NCBI RefSeq assembly: GCF_030247195.1
Contig: NC_080670.1
Coordinates: 36,857,934 to 36,921,933 of the forward strand
DNA: 64,000 nt
Direction of reading: 5' to 3'
DNA from: Topomyia yanbarensis
Taxonomy: Eukaryota; Arthropoda; Insecta; Diptera; Culicidae
Shown: positions 53,104 to 63,366 of the stretch, piece after piece
Numbering within the stretch: the stretch's first letter is position 1
Layout of the letters: every line of letters starts with the position of its first letter
Notes under the pieces: generated by a model
Databases searched by the model: none
What the model was told of the DNA's origin: nothing
The model's input: the letters and a program-made list of their open reading frames with translations, nothing else
Position numbers and translations under genes: made by a program

Positions 53104-53606
53104 TTGTGAAGAGAGTTGATCACAGTGTAAACCTGCAGCAGAACGCGACACAGCAGCAAATTGAACCAGTCTGATTTTGGAAGAAACGTCTTTATTATCT
53201 GTGGAATGTGAATTGATTTACCCGCCCTACACAATTTCCTGTGAGAAAAGCAGAGTGGGGGAAGATGATATAAACTAATGATGAAATAAGAGTGGTTCAG
53301 GTATCGAGAACGTACACGGTATACTCCCCCTATGCCGCTCACCAGACCATCCGAGAGATCAATCAGCACTACTGAATCAGTAATCTGCATATGATCGATC
53401 TCAAAGAATGACCAGCAACCGGCACGGAGAAAGAGTTCCACCCTCGTCCCCGACCACTGAACCGCCATCAATCCAGCAGAATTTAACTCACCTCTAAGGA
53501 AAACACGAGAGGGATTTTTCGCTCTCGGGGGCAATCGCAAAATTTTTGCGATGTGGTTTCTATAAACTTCGATTTTTAGAGCGGTGCGAGGTATAAACTC
53601 TTGCAT
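53082..53606 (-). CDS. Uncertain ORF upstream of LOA-like ORF2
   Basis: 174 codons ending at a TAA that overlaps the ORF2 start, the position expected for the end of ORF1. However I see no zinc knuckle or gag-like domain, and the composition is mixed (hydrophobic stretch near residue 105-120). It could be the 3' remnant of a truncated ORF1 or simply an open 5' UTR. Confidence 0.35.
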   Translation of the reverse strand: MQEFIPRTALKIEVYRNHIAKILRLPPRAKNPSRVFLRGELNSAGLMAVQWSGTRVELFLRAGCWSFFEIDHMQITDSVVLIDLSDGLVSGIGGVYRVRSRYLNHSYFIISLYHLPPLCFSHRKLCRAGKSIHIPQIIKTFLPKSDWFNLLLCRVLLQVYTVINSLHKCLGWHR

Positions 53607-53779
53607 CCAAATGTGTGAAACACACGTTCAACATTTTCAAGGAGGAACGTCTTAGTTTTAATCAAAATTTAGAGATAGTATTCAATTCCGCATCTAATGA
53701 CCTATCAATCATCAAAACCGGTTCCAAAATGCCAGATTTCTGCAATTTTTTCTGGCTTTGCATGAACTTTTAAGGGGAT

Positions 53780-54009
53780 ACTCTCTAATAATATTTTCAA
53801 TAAATCAACATTTTTACTCGAATACGAAAAAATTCATAAGTTTGTCTGTAAAATATTGAGCTAAAATTACAAAAAATAACGGAAGATATGGTAATAGAAT
53901 CGCACCGTACGCGACAATTTAATACAATCCTCCTTAAGAGTACGAGCAAGTTTTTAATTTGGAGAACATTGAACAAGTCTAAAAGGGTTCTTCACAGTAT
54001 TTGTAACTC
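53780..54009. other. Short AT-rich spacer
   Basis: Sequence following the right 154-bp repeat. It continues the pre-insertion locus to the right of the LOA-like element. No feature seen. Confidence 0.5.
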
Positions 54010-56640
54010 TGCTTTTAGTCGTCAGTAATCCCCAAGATCTTCGGTTTCTCACGGTAGGGAACGACCGCCCCGTCCAGCAGGATCGGCCTCCCTGGTGCAA
54101 TGTGGTTTTGGTTGCAGTAGTGTGTGATCACGGTTTTAGCGGGTGCCATGTTGAGATCGACTGATACCGCCCATCGGCTCACCGCGCTCATGGCGCTTTG
54201 AAGTTTACAACGATGGCTATGGCGACCAGCACGATGTCGTCGGCGTGGACGAAAACATATAGCTCCGTAGGCATGCTGCTGAACAAAGGATTCATGGCCA
54301 CCAGGAACAGTGTTACAGCGGGAACGGATCCCAGGGGGACGCCGTTGGCCTCCGGAAAGGCGTCGGATTGGGCACCCCCGATTCCTACGCGGAATGTACG
54401 GTCGGCCAGGTAGTCACTGAGGAAGCTGCACTTGCCATCCGCCAATTGGCCAACTGTTGCAGTAGTCCGTGACGCTATACAGGATTACATGCCTTCGCAA
54501 CGTCGAGTATCGCGATGTCGGCGTGTAGGCTGTCTGACGAGGTGTTCTACGCCGGAACGCGAACTGGCGATGATCTAGAAGTTTGCGTTCCTGTAATAGG
54601 TTCATCTGCCGGCTGACGGCGCCGGTGGTTGAGTGGTAAGCGTGACCGCCACTCATTCCAGTTGACCTGGGTTCAATTCCAGCCGTGGTCGTTGCGATTT
54701 TTCTAAGGTGAAAAAATCTGTCACGTCTTCCTTCGAAAGGGAAGTAAAGCCGTTGGTCCTCGGTCCATGAGTTGATGGATCGATATTCTAATCCAGATAG
54801 TGGTCACTTTTCTGGAGTCGGTAAAGAAGAAATAGAATCCAACTTCTATACTTACTAACAAAAATTCCTCCTACTGTAATACTTTTGTGGAGTGCGCAGT
54901 AGTATATACGGCCTCTAGGAAGAGCAAGTTATCGGACTAACCATTCCTTCCCTTTCCTTCCGCGATCTACGTTCGGGCCTGGCCGGCACCGGTATTGACC
55001 AATAAACACTTTAGAATTACCATGATTTGCACATTGCATAATAGGTTCATCTGCCGTCTGTTGACTTTTCGCTCCATCGTCTTTGCAAAACAGGGGAGTA
55101 AACTGATTGGGCGGAAATCATCTGGCGTTCTATTCCCCTGACATCGGTTTTTGGATGGGGATTACTAGGGTTTCCTTCCATGAAGCGGCTCACCGCTCCA
55201 GATGTGGTTAATACTGTCTAAAATTGCCAGCTTGGCTACCGGCGGGGAATGTCTAAGTAGAGGGTAACCAACATCATCCAATCCTTGCCGTGTACCGATT
55301 CTAGTGCCGTACATAGTTTGCTTCCTGTGAAAGGCTGTATACTTGACCTGAAACAGATTCGAAATGAACGGGCCTGCTTTCAGCCCTTTGCTTGATTCGC
55401 AGGAACGCAGCTGGGAGCGCGGTGTCTGCAGATAGGGAGGCGACTTCGTTACCGATGGTCGTGGGATCAATGGTTGTGCACCCGTTAACGGTGTGCCGCC
55501 GCTTTCCGCATAGAGCGTTAACTCTGCGCCAGAGCTTTGAAGTCGGCGAGTCTGGATATATACTTTCCCAAAATTTGGTTCAGCAGGTGTTTTTTGCTTG
55601 CTCTATTGCTTTCCTGGCCTCGTTTCTGACCGTTCTGACATCATCAGTTCGCTGATTTGGTGTGGGTCGCCCATAGAAGTCTTCTTCAGTGCCCGCAGCG
55701 CAGTTCGGCGTGCTCTGATGGCTCTCTTGACTTCTGGGCACCACCAGCGTACTGCCTGTCAGGGAGGGTTACCACTTGTCATGGAAATGCAGGAAACTTC
55801 AGCCCGATTGAAGATTTTGTTGATTTGGTCCGGAGTGTATGACTCGTCGATGGTCTCTTCGTAGTGGGACTAGATAGCGAAGTAGTCACTGTTGCAAGGG
55901 TCGGCAAGAACATTCCACCCACAACATCCTGCCAGCACTTCCGACCAGATAGTGACGTCGATGGCGGATTCCGTCTGACCGTGGATAAATGTTAAACTGC
56001 CGTCGTTGAGAACGACTGCGTCGTTGTTTTCAACTACTCCGGCGCTGTCGTTACCTGTCCTATTGCACAAATGTGAGCCCCACACCGTATGTAGTCCATT
56101 TACATCTCCCATCATGTTGATGAAAGGAGTCTCAACTTGGTCGTTGAGCCGTTTTCTGGGTTCTGCGAGTTTCGAGTTCTGGGTTGCGAGTTTCGAGCCT
56201 TTGCTGAAAATATATAGATATATAACCGTGCACTGGACTGGATATTCGATCCTTCGGGCGGCGGCTATTAGTCCAAAGATATCGGTCGGGACCGTATATC
56301 GACCCGAATGGCCAGACTCATCGACCGATAGATGTTATCCCCGCTGGCGCCGTCCCACGAATACCGGTGTCCAAATCACGATGCCGGGTTCGTCTGATCC
56401 CGGATGTGTGTCTCCTGCAATGCCAGACAGATGGGCTGAGTTTTAGCAATGGTCCTTTGCAGGTCGCCAAGACGTTCTCGCAGGCAATTTGTATTCCACT
56501 GGATTGCCAGTGCCTTTGAATTGATGTTAGAGGTGGTAGAGGGGATGCTAGACGAGGGCTGGTCCACGTTCACTGCACCTGGTCCATGTTCCTGGAGGCC
56601 TGGCCTCTCGCACCAGCAGCCACGATACAAAGTATTTTAG
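54010..56640 (-). pseudogene. Dead I-like endonuclease-RT element with nested SINE
   Basis: Minus-strand remains in several frames. The endonuclease start is I-Q-W-N-T-N-C-L-R-E-R and C-L-A-L-Q-E-T (about 56460-56530), then M-G-D-V-N-G-L-H-T-V-W-G and a degraded S-D-Y at about 55875-56110. RT pieces follow: R-Q-G-L-D-D-V-G-Y-P-L-L (about 55260), F-R-V-G near 54390, V-P-L-G-S-V-P near 54340, and H-A-D-D-I-V-L-V (about 54240). A thumb-like P-G-R-P-I-L-L and P-K-I-L-G-I lie near 54040-54090. A SINE sits at 54612-55038 inside it. RNase H is not visible. It resembles the element at 1-5301 but is much older. Confidence 0.8.
54612..55038 (+). mobile_element. tRNA-derived SINE copy 3, 427 bp with 18-bp target duplication
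   Basis: The target duplication TAATAGGTTCATCTGCCG stands at 54594-54611 and 55039-55056. The head is GGCGCCGGTGGTTGAGTGGT with B box GGGTTCAATTCCAGCC. The body has TTTTTCTAAGGTG and GGAAGTAAAGCCGTTGGTCC. The 3' part has GCGATCTACGTTCGGGCCTG and AATAAACACTTTAG, ending TTGCACATTGCA. This is the most complete copy and defines the family's limits. Transcription would be by pol III from the tRNA-like head; movement needs a partner RT. Confidence 0.88.
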
Positions 56641-57180
56641 AAATATTTCAAAATATTTTAGATATACTTCAAACGTTTTAACATCATTTGTGAATTTTTT
56701 GAAGTTACTGGTTTTTCATTAGACATACATGAAAGTTAGAACGAATAACTCATACAACAAAAGTAGGCGATAAAATCCGATACAGTTTGACTGAATGCGA
56801 TGAAGATAAATAGCACACACTAATTTGAAAAACAACTTCAAATTACGATAAGAATCGAGCTAGCAATGGCTCAACATTTTCGATCCTTACAAGCTAAACA
56901 GAGGTGATTTACTGGCTGGAAGCGGTAGTAAAACCAGTCTCAAAAATAGCTGTGCATATGTCAAAGTGTTCCCCAAAGCTGAAAATACTCGGCTGAGATG
57001 ATTTCTGTATTAAACTAGCGGACCGACTCAGAGTGCCGTTTTCAATACATACATACGGGTGCGGTGTCCAAATTGAGAGCGCACTGCCTGTCTGCTGCTG
57101 TTTTTTTCCCACCCGGCGTCCGATTAGAGAATGAACTAGTGCGAGCAATTCTGACATTTAAATAGTCGTGGATGACGTCG
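56641..57180. other. Spacer, no supported gene
   Basis: AT-rich on the left, mixed on the right. Frames of 82 and 67 codons on the minus strand (56909-57245) have no domain. No repeats recognised. Confidence 0.45.
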
Positions 57181-60100
57181 TTTTTTTTACAATGGAGAAG
57201 ACCTGTACGTCCTAACCCAGTACACGTGCTATTGGTAGAGTCCAAGCTACCGCACGGGGTGCACTGGGGGCGTGTCGGGCTCGAATGGTGACGCTGCCAT
57301 TAATGCCGACTAAACTCCATTGGGCTCCGCCATCGTTCCCCCCAGGAACTACATCTCGGTATTACTTCTGGGGGGATGGCTGTACTTGATGTACTCATTC
57401 ACTCTCGCTCACCCATACCATGTGAGGCTGACTTGGGTGCTCACCCTATCATCTGGTTCACTCTCGATCGTGCCACTCTATTATACCCCTGTCACTCCCC
57501 CTGGCATCCCATGTGGGACATTTTTCTTAGGCCCGACTTCTGACATACCATGCGAGGCTGACTTGTGTGCTCACCCTTAACATGCCGTGTGAGACTGACT
57601 TGGATGCTCACCCTTTCACTCCTCTGCCACGCCATGAGGCATCGATAGCTAAGTCCCAACATACTACGCTACGACTCTCCCGTCTTGGCATGAGGCAGTT
57701 CACTTATACGCCTATACACTCACTCTTCTGTCTTGCTTCGGGGTGGCTGGGTTTACCCCTTACGCGGTTGCCAGTCGCTGCGCCAAACCTGCCTCAGCAT
57801 GAACAGACCATTCACTCCATTTTTTTGCGCTTGGCCTTTTTCGCTCCAGCTAACCAATCACTAGATAGCCGTGCCCGTCGTCTGTTGCTCAGTTCGCCAG
57901 ATTACCTGTAGCCTACAGGCAATCTGGATGGTAGCAGTCGAGACTGCGTTCCACTTCTCCACCGATTGACACATCCGCTGAATAAGGGTATCAGGGGTTG
58001 TGTCCCAGCCACAGACGTCAAGCATTGCTCTTCTTTCGACGTCGAACCGAGGACATACGGACAGTATGTGTTCGGCAGTTTCGTCTACACCTGGGCAGTC
58101 AGGGCAGGCTGAGACCTGTGGAGGTACTGTCGGAAACAGCCATGGCCTGACAGGAATTGTGTCAGGTGGAAGTGAACTTCCCCATGGGGTCTTCCCACCC
58201 AGCTTGGTATGCTAGGTATCAGCCGGTGGGTCCACCTACCTTTCGAGGAGTTGTCCTACTCACGCTGCCATCTGGCGACCGAGGTCACCCTGGTGCGCTC
58301 GCGGGCTCCTCTATTTCCACGTAGCTCGAAACACTCCTCATCTTCCCGAATGACCAGCCCGACTGGCATCATGCTCGCTATCACGCAGGATGCATCGTGT
58401 GATACTGTGCGGTAGGCAGATATCACTCTGAGGCACATCACGCGGTAGGTGCTCTCCAGTTTCTGTAGGTGACTGGTTACCCTCAGTGCTCTTGACCATA
58501 ACGGGCCGCCGTACCTGAGGATAGATACGGCAACGCCTGCCAGTAACCTACGTCTACTGGCGCACACCTTTGAGCTGTTGGACATCATCCTCGATAGAGC
58601 CGCAACAGCAGTCGACGCTCTCTTGCATGTATAGTCGACATGGCTGCCGAAGGTCAGCTTGTCGTCTATAATGACTCCGAGAGACTTCAGACTTCGCTGT
58701 GAAGTGATCGCGACTTCTCCCACATGGACCTGCGGTTGTTGACGATAACTACCTCCATCTTATGATGAGCGAGCTCCAGGCCTCTCGCGCTCATCCATTC
58801 CTCCACCGTGTTGATCGCGTGTTCTGCGGTTAGTTCTACCTCAGGGATTGACTCCCCGTAGACCTCCAAGGTGACGTCGTCAGCAAAGCCGACGATCTTG
58901 ACCCCAGGAGGGAACTTCAGTCTCAGAACCCCGTCCTACATGAGGTTCCATAGCACTGGGCCTAGGATCGAGCCCTGCGGGACTCCGGCGGTAATCGGAA
59001 CCCTTTTCTGACCGGCATCGGTCTCGTATAGCAGTACGCGGTTCTGGAAGTAACTTTCCAGGATCCGGTACAGACCCACCGGTAGGCTAAGCCGGTGTAA
59101 CGAGAGCGCGATGGCATCCCAGCTGATGCTGTTGAATGCGTTCTTCACGTCAAGTGTCACTAACGCACAGTATCGAATGCCTCGCCTTTTTCGTTGGATC
59201 GCTATCTCGGCAGTATTTATCACTGAGTTGAGAGCGTCCACTGTGGACTTACCCTTCCGAAAGCCAAACTGGTTGCTTGACAGGCCGTCCGTACCTTCCG
59301 CGTACGGGGTTAGCCTGTTGAGGATAATCCTCTCAAGCAGTTTGCCAGTCGTGTCGATCAGACAGATTGGTCTGTACGCCGATGGGTCGCCTGGCGGCTT
59401 CCCGGGCTTCGGCAACAGCACCAATTTCTGCCTTTTCCTTCTGTCGGGGAAACGGCACTCGTCAAGGCATCTCTGCATAGCTAGCCTGAACATGTTCGGG
59501 TTCGCTATGATCGCTGCCTTGAGAGCGTTGTTTGGAACTCCATCCGGTCCTGGAGCTTTGTTCATTGCTAGGAATTTAGCCACTGCGAGTAGTTCTTCAT
59601 TCGTCACTGGAGCCACCATTTCGGCCGCGCCCGCACTGTCTCGTAGTGCAGGTGGCCTGAGGCTCGTGGCTCGAGACGGGACGAGTACTTCGATAATCGT
59701 TGCCAACCGGTCCGGAGACCGTTCTGGGGGTGAAGAGCCCCCTTTGGTCGTGGCCATCACTGTCCTGTAGGCGTCACCCCACGGATTCGCGTTGGCACTC
59801 TCACACAGGTTGTCGAAACACTCTCCTGCTGCTTTTAATAGTCTTGTTAAGGGCCAAATTTGTAGCTCGAAACACTTCACGGCGGTTCTCTCTTGCATCC
59901 TCGGTACGAGCTCTTTGCATCCTACGTCTAGCTCTGAGGCAGGCTGACCGTAGAGCTGCAATCTCGACACTCCACCAGTATACCGGGCATCTGCCGTTTC
60001 TTGGCAGTATTTTTCTCGGCATAGTGGCGTTGCACGCGCGTGATAGAACAGCTACCAGCGCATCCCCGGTTAGACTGTCGGTGTTGGCCTCCAGTCCCAG

Positions 60101-60814
60101 GGCCGCGGTGAAAGCTTCGCTGTCGAAGTGATTGAACTTCCACCCGCGTACCTGACAGGGATCTCCCGCCCTCGGATGCTGCACACCATAGTTGATCCTA
60201 TAGCGGATTGCTAAATGATCGCTGTGGGTGTAGCTTTCGTCTACCCTCCATTTCATGCCTGGAGCCAGACTCGGGCTGGCAAATGTTACGTCAATCCACG
60301 CCTCCACCCCGTTTCTACGGAATGTACTAGCGGAGCCATTATTAGCTAGCACAGTATCGAGTTTCGCAAGCGCCTCCATTAGCGCTTGACCCCTGCTATT
60401 TGTACAGCGGCTGCCCCACTCCACTGCCCAAGCGTTAAAGTCTCCCGCTATGACTACCGGTTTCCGGCCCACTAGGTCTGACGAGAGCCTGTCGATCATC
60501 TGGTTGAACTGTTCTATTGGCCACCTTGGTGGAGCGTAGCAGCTGCAATAGAACACACCATTGATCTTGGCAATCGCAACACCCTCGGCGGAGGAGTGTA
60601 TTACCTCTTGAACCGGGAACCTTCCCGTTGTACAGATTGCCACCATTCCAGACCCGTCCGACACCCAATTGCCGTTGCCGCCAGGGATGTTGTACGGGTC
60701 TGATAGGAGGGCGACATCTGTCCTCGACTCCGAGACCGACTGCCACAGCAGCTGTTGGGCTGCTGCACAATGGTTAAGATTTAGCTGTGTGACGTTCACG
60801 GCTTCTTCTTATTT
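57181..60814 (-). mobile_element. R1-clade element copy 3, 5'-truncated
   Basis: 3' end: T8 at 57181-57188 (oligo(A) on the minus strand), then the same 3' UTR as copy 1 with about 185 and 75 bases deleted between minisatellite units. The 5' limit is 60814, four codons inside the end of ORF1 (shared string CGGCTTCTTCTTATTT). Beyond it lies a SINE in the same orientation. No matching target duplication was found. Confidence 0.85.
57862..60799 (-). pseudogene. R1 copy 3 ORF2 with frameshifts
   Basis: Starts at GTG 60799 as in copy 1 (N-V-T-Q-L-N-L-N-H-C). The endonuclease is intact in the first frame (A-G-D-F-N-A-W, T-H-S-D-H). A frameshift near 59820-59900 precedes the RT frame (58936-59970: A-P-G-P-D-G-V-P, V-P-Q-G-S-I-L-G-P). 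A TAG-type break lies near 58937, a deletion of about 15 bases near 58727, and a further deletion in the C-terminal cluster near 58110. At the copy 1 TGA position this copy has TGG (about 58203). Inactive. Confidence 0.85.
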
Positions 60815-61088
60815 ACTACTGTGTACTCCACAAGTATCACGGGAGGAGGAGATATTTGTTAGTAAGTAGTATAGAAGTTGGATTCTACTTCTTTATTACT
60901 ATCTGGACTAAATATTGATCTATCAACTCGTGGACCGGGGACCAACGGATTTACTTCCCATCCGAAGGAAGATGTGATCACAGATTTTTTCACCTTAGAA
61001 AAATCTCAACGACCTCGGCTGGGATTGAACCAGATCAGCTGGAATGAGTGGCGGTCACGATTACTACCCATCCACCGGCGCCGCCATA
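60815..61088 (-). mobile_element. tRNA-derived SINE copy 4, 3'-truncated
   Basis: Minus strand. The head near 61088 is GGCGCCGGTGGATGGGTAGT, the B box GGTTCAATCCCAGCC. The body is as in copy 3 down to TTGTGGAGTACACAGTAGT at 60815. The remaining 3' part of the SINE is missing, and R1 copy 3 follows directly in the same orientation. Confidence 0.8.
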
Positions 61089-63249
61089 TACTTAATTCAA
61101 ATATTATTTTTACAGAACACAAACTAGTAAAAGGAAAAGCACCAAGAAATTTCGAAAAGAGAAAGATTTAAGAGTGGAATCTGGGGCAATTACTAAAAAT
61201 ATCGATTTTAAATGGTGAGAATATGAAAAAAATGAGCGGCCCGAAATAAGCGTTAACTGTATTGAAAAACTTACTTTGTATGATGGGCATACTAGCATTT
61301 TGACTTAATAGTTAACCTATCCACTAGAAAGAGAAGTAAGCAGGTTTATCACGAAGAGTGTCGGAGCAAAATAACAGTGTTATCAACCTCCTATCGGACA
61401 TCAACCCCTGATTTTTATGCTCATTACTAGAGCCAGATTGGAGACAATATGAGCGACAATACAATAATTCGCCAATTTTAAATATTAATGTGCCAAAACC
61501 TGGAAATACCGAGGATGCTGGATATAAAGAAGCGACTCCTGGGTTTGAAGCAATTAATAATAAAGTATGTGAAAGTAATCTATACACGAAGGACAATTAT
61601 AATAATGGAAATGATTTAACACGCCGCAAATTGGTAGCTGTTATTCGATCCTTCTCGTAAATTGTCAATTTTTAGCCCTCATACTTGGTTCAACAGTCAT
61701 CAATCCACTTAGACAAGACCGTGCGTATTCACCATGTACATTTAATACCCTGTGATTTAGATCCCTAGTTGGTCAAATAGACAATACACAAACAAAGAAA
61801 TTAGTTTGCTCAGACTAAAGTAATGTCAGCTCGATTGGTATCATCCGGTGGATACGAATCAATGAATATTTTAAAATACACGCGACAAAATATGTGCATT
61901 GTCGAAAATAAATAATAATATTGATTGTGCAACCAATTTCTTCCGATCCTTTTTTGCATTAGAAAAGGATCGGAAGAAATTGGTTGCATATTCAAGCTGG
62001 CTAATTTTCAAAGATAACACTGTTGATGATTCAACTTAGTTTAAAAATAGGTGATAACGATCGCGAACGAAAATAATTGACCACAGCCTCAAGCTGCAAT
62101 AAAAGCGTATCCATTGTTAAAAATATTTATCTCGATGCTTTTTCATATCTCATTTGTTTTGATTTCTTTGTAAATATTTTTACTTAATATTAAAATTATC
62201 CTATAATATATATCCTTAGTCGTATCACAATGTTTGTGTCGGATTCTGATGAGACGAAGTCGAAATTCAAATTCTATATCTAGTTAAAATTTACCGTTTT
62301 TTACGTCCAACATAAATCAAATTTCCAGCAATCATGTATTTACAAAGTTGCACCATCTATAGTGGTCAGTTATCTGATTAAGACAATCTAGCAGAGTAGC
62401 AATACATATTGCATTTGATTAAATCTGTAAAATTATGCTAATCTAATTTGCTTGTGAAAACGATTCAGGTTTTCCTTGGAAATCACTGTGCAATTACACT
62501 CAAAACTGATAACAGATATGTCATGCCGGCTAAACTCAGCCAGATCAATGATCCCTTGTTGCATCGCAAAAATTTCCCAAATTCAAACGGACTTCACATT
62601 CAATTAGCTCCGGCGCGCTTGCGATGCACAGTGGGACGAAATAAGAAAAAAAGCGGGACATTGATATTTGCGACGAAACTATTAGTTGTAGCCTTCAGGA
62701 AGTTTTCTTTATATTTTAAGTACTTTTCAAAACTATTTCATTTATTGTTTAAATGGACAGGTGTCTACGGAAACTATTTAGAGAATCTTATTTTGAGAAA
62801 CTTTGTCGAAGAAACAAAATGTCTATCTCTTAAAGGAGAAAAGTTATAAATAATTGTATAAATGTAGGACACACTGTAATACAAAAAGTGATTAATTATA
62901 CAAGTTTCAATAGGGCAAATATTGCTGAACAAAAATATAATATGTATAGATGGTACTATCTGATACTCTGAAAATATTAGACTAAAAGTACCAAAAACAG
63001 CCATAAATCCAATCGTTGAATCGAAGGGATAGCGGGCTGGAAAGTTCCGCAAAAATGTGTTTTTAAAACATCTACAACTTTTCAAAAAGTTAGAAAAATG
63101 TCAAAAATTAAATAAATAAGTGATAGCAAAAAAATTCTTTTTAAGGGAGTATACCGATAGGTACATCTGTTTCACTTTATAACTTTTTTCTTTTAAGGGT
63201 TAGACATTTCACATCTTCGACAAAGTTTTTCAAAATAGGTTTTTTCCAG
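61089..63249. other. AT-rich spacer with one strong hairpin
   Basis: No supported gene. The 133-codon plus frame at 62448-62849 has no domain. A perfect 25-bp stem lies at 61929-61953 and 61963-61987 with a 9-base loop. From about 62810 the phrase TTTGTCGAAGA and similar sequences recall dispersed repeats but could not be bounded. Confidence 0.45.
61929..61987. repeat. Perfect 25-bp stem hairpin
   Basis: GCAACCAATTTCTTCCGATC... on the left pairs exactly with ...GATCGGAAGAAATTGGTTGC on the right around a 9-base loop (positions sum to 123916). It could be the core of a tiny foldback element; the stem is too short for a typical animal pre-miRNA. Confidence 0.85.
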
Positions 63250-63366
63250 TCTACTTTCTACTTCTGCCGCAGTCGGACGTACAATCGAGCCAAGTGAACA
63301 ACAGGCCTCTCGATCTAGTGTGCATTGTCTCGAGAACAAAGGAAATATTGGATTATTCTTGTCATC
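63250..63366 (+). promoter_or_regulatory. Presumed 5' UTR of the terminal non-LTR element
   Basis: About 115 bases before the gag ATG, starting near CAGTCTACTTTCTACTTC / GCAGTCGGACGTAC. Higher GC than the spacer to the left. The exact 5' end of the element cannot be set without another copy. Confidence 0.35.

Larger units (their letters stand above)
49237..53625 (-). mobile_element. LOA-like non-LTR retrotransposon with RNase H
   Basis: 4,389 bp between the 154-bp repeats, minus strand. From 5' (right): about 520 bases with an open frame of uncertain role, ORF2 (endonuclease, RT, RNase H), then a 220-base 3' UTR. The 3' end (ATTCTGATACCTG) has no poly(A). LOA-clade placement is from ORF2 style (H-I-I-W-G-S-S-D, F-A-D-D, RNase H present) and is tentative against the I and R1 clades. 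Whether the 5' end is complete is unknown. Confidence 0.8.

Noticed and set aside
61929..61987. MicroRNA precursor
   Set aside because: A perfect 25-bp stem with a 9-base loop is too short and too perfect for a typical animal pre-miRNA; more like a foldback core.
62448..62849. 133-codon gene in the right-hand spacer
   Set aside because: No recognisable domain and AT-biased composition; nothing separates it from chance.
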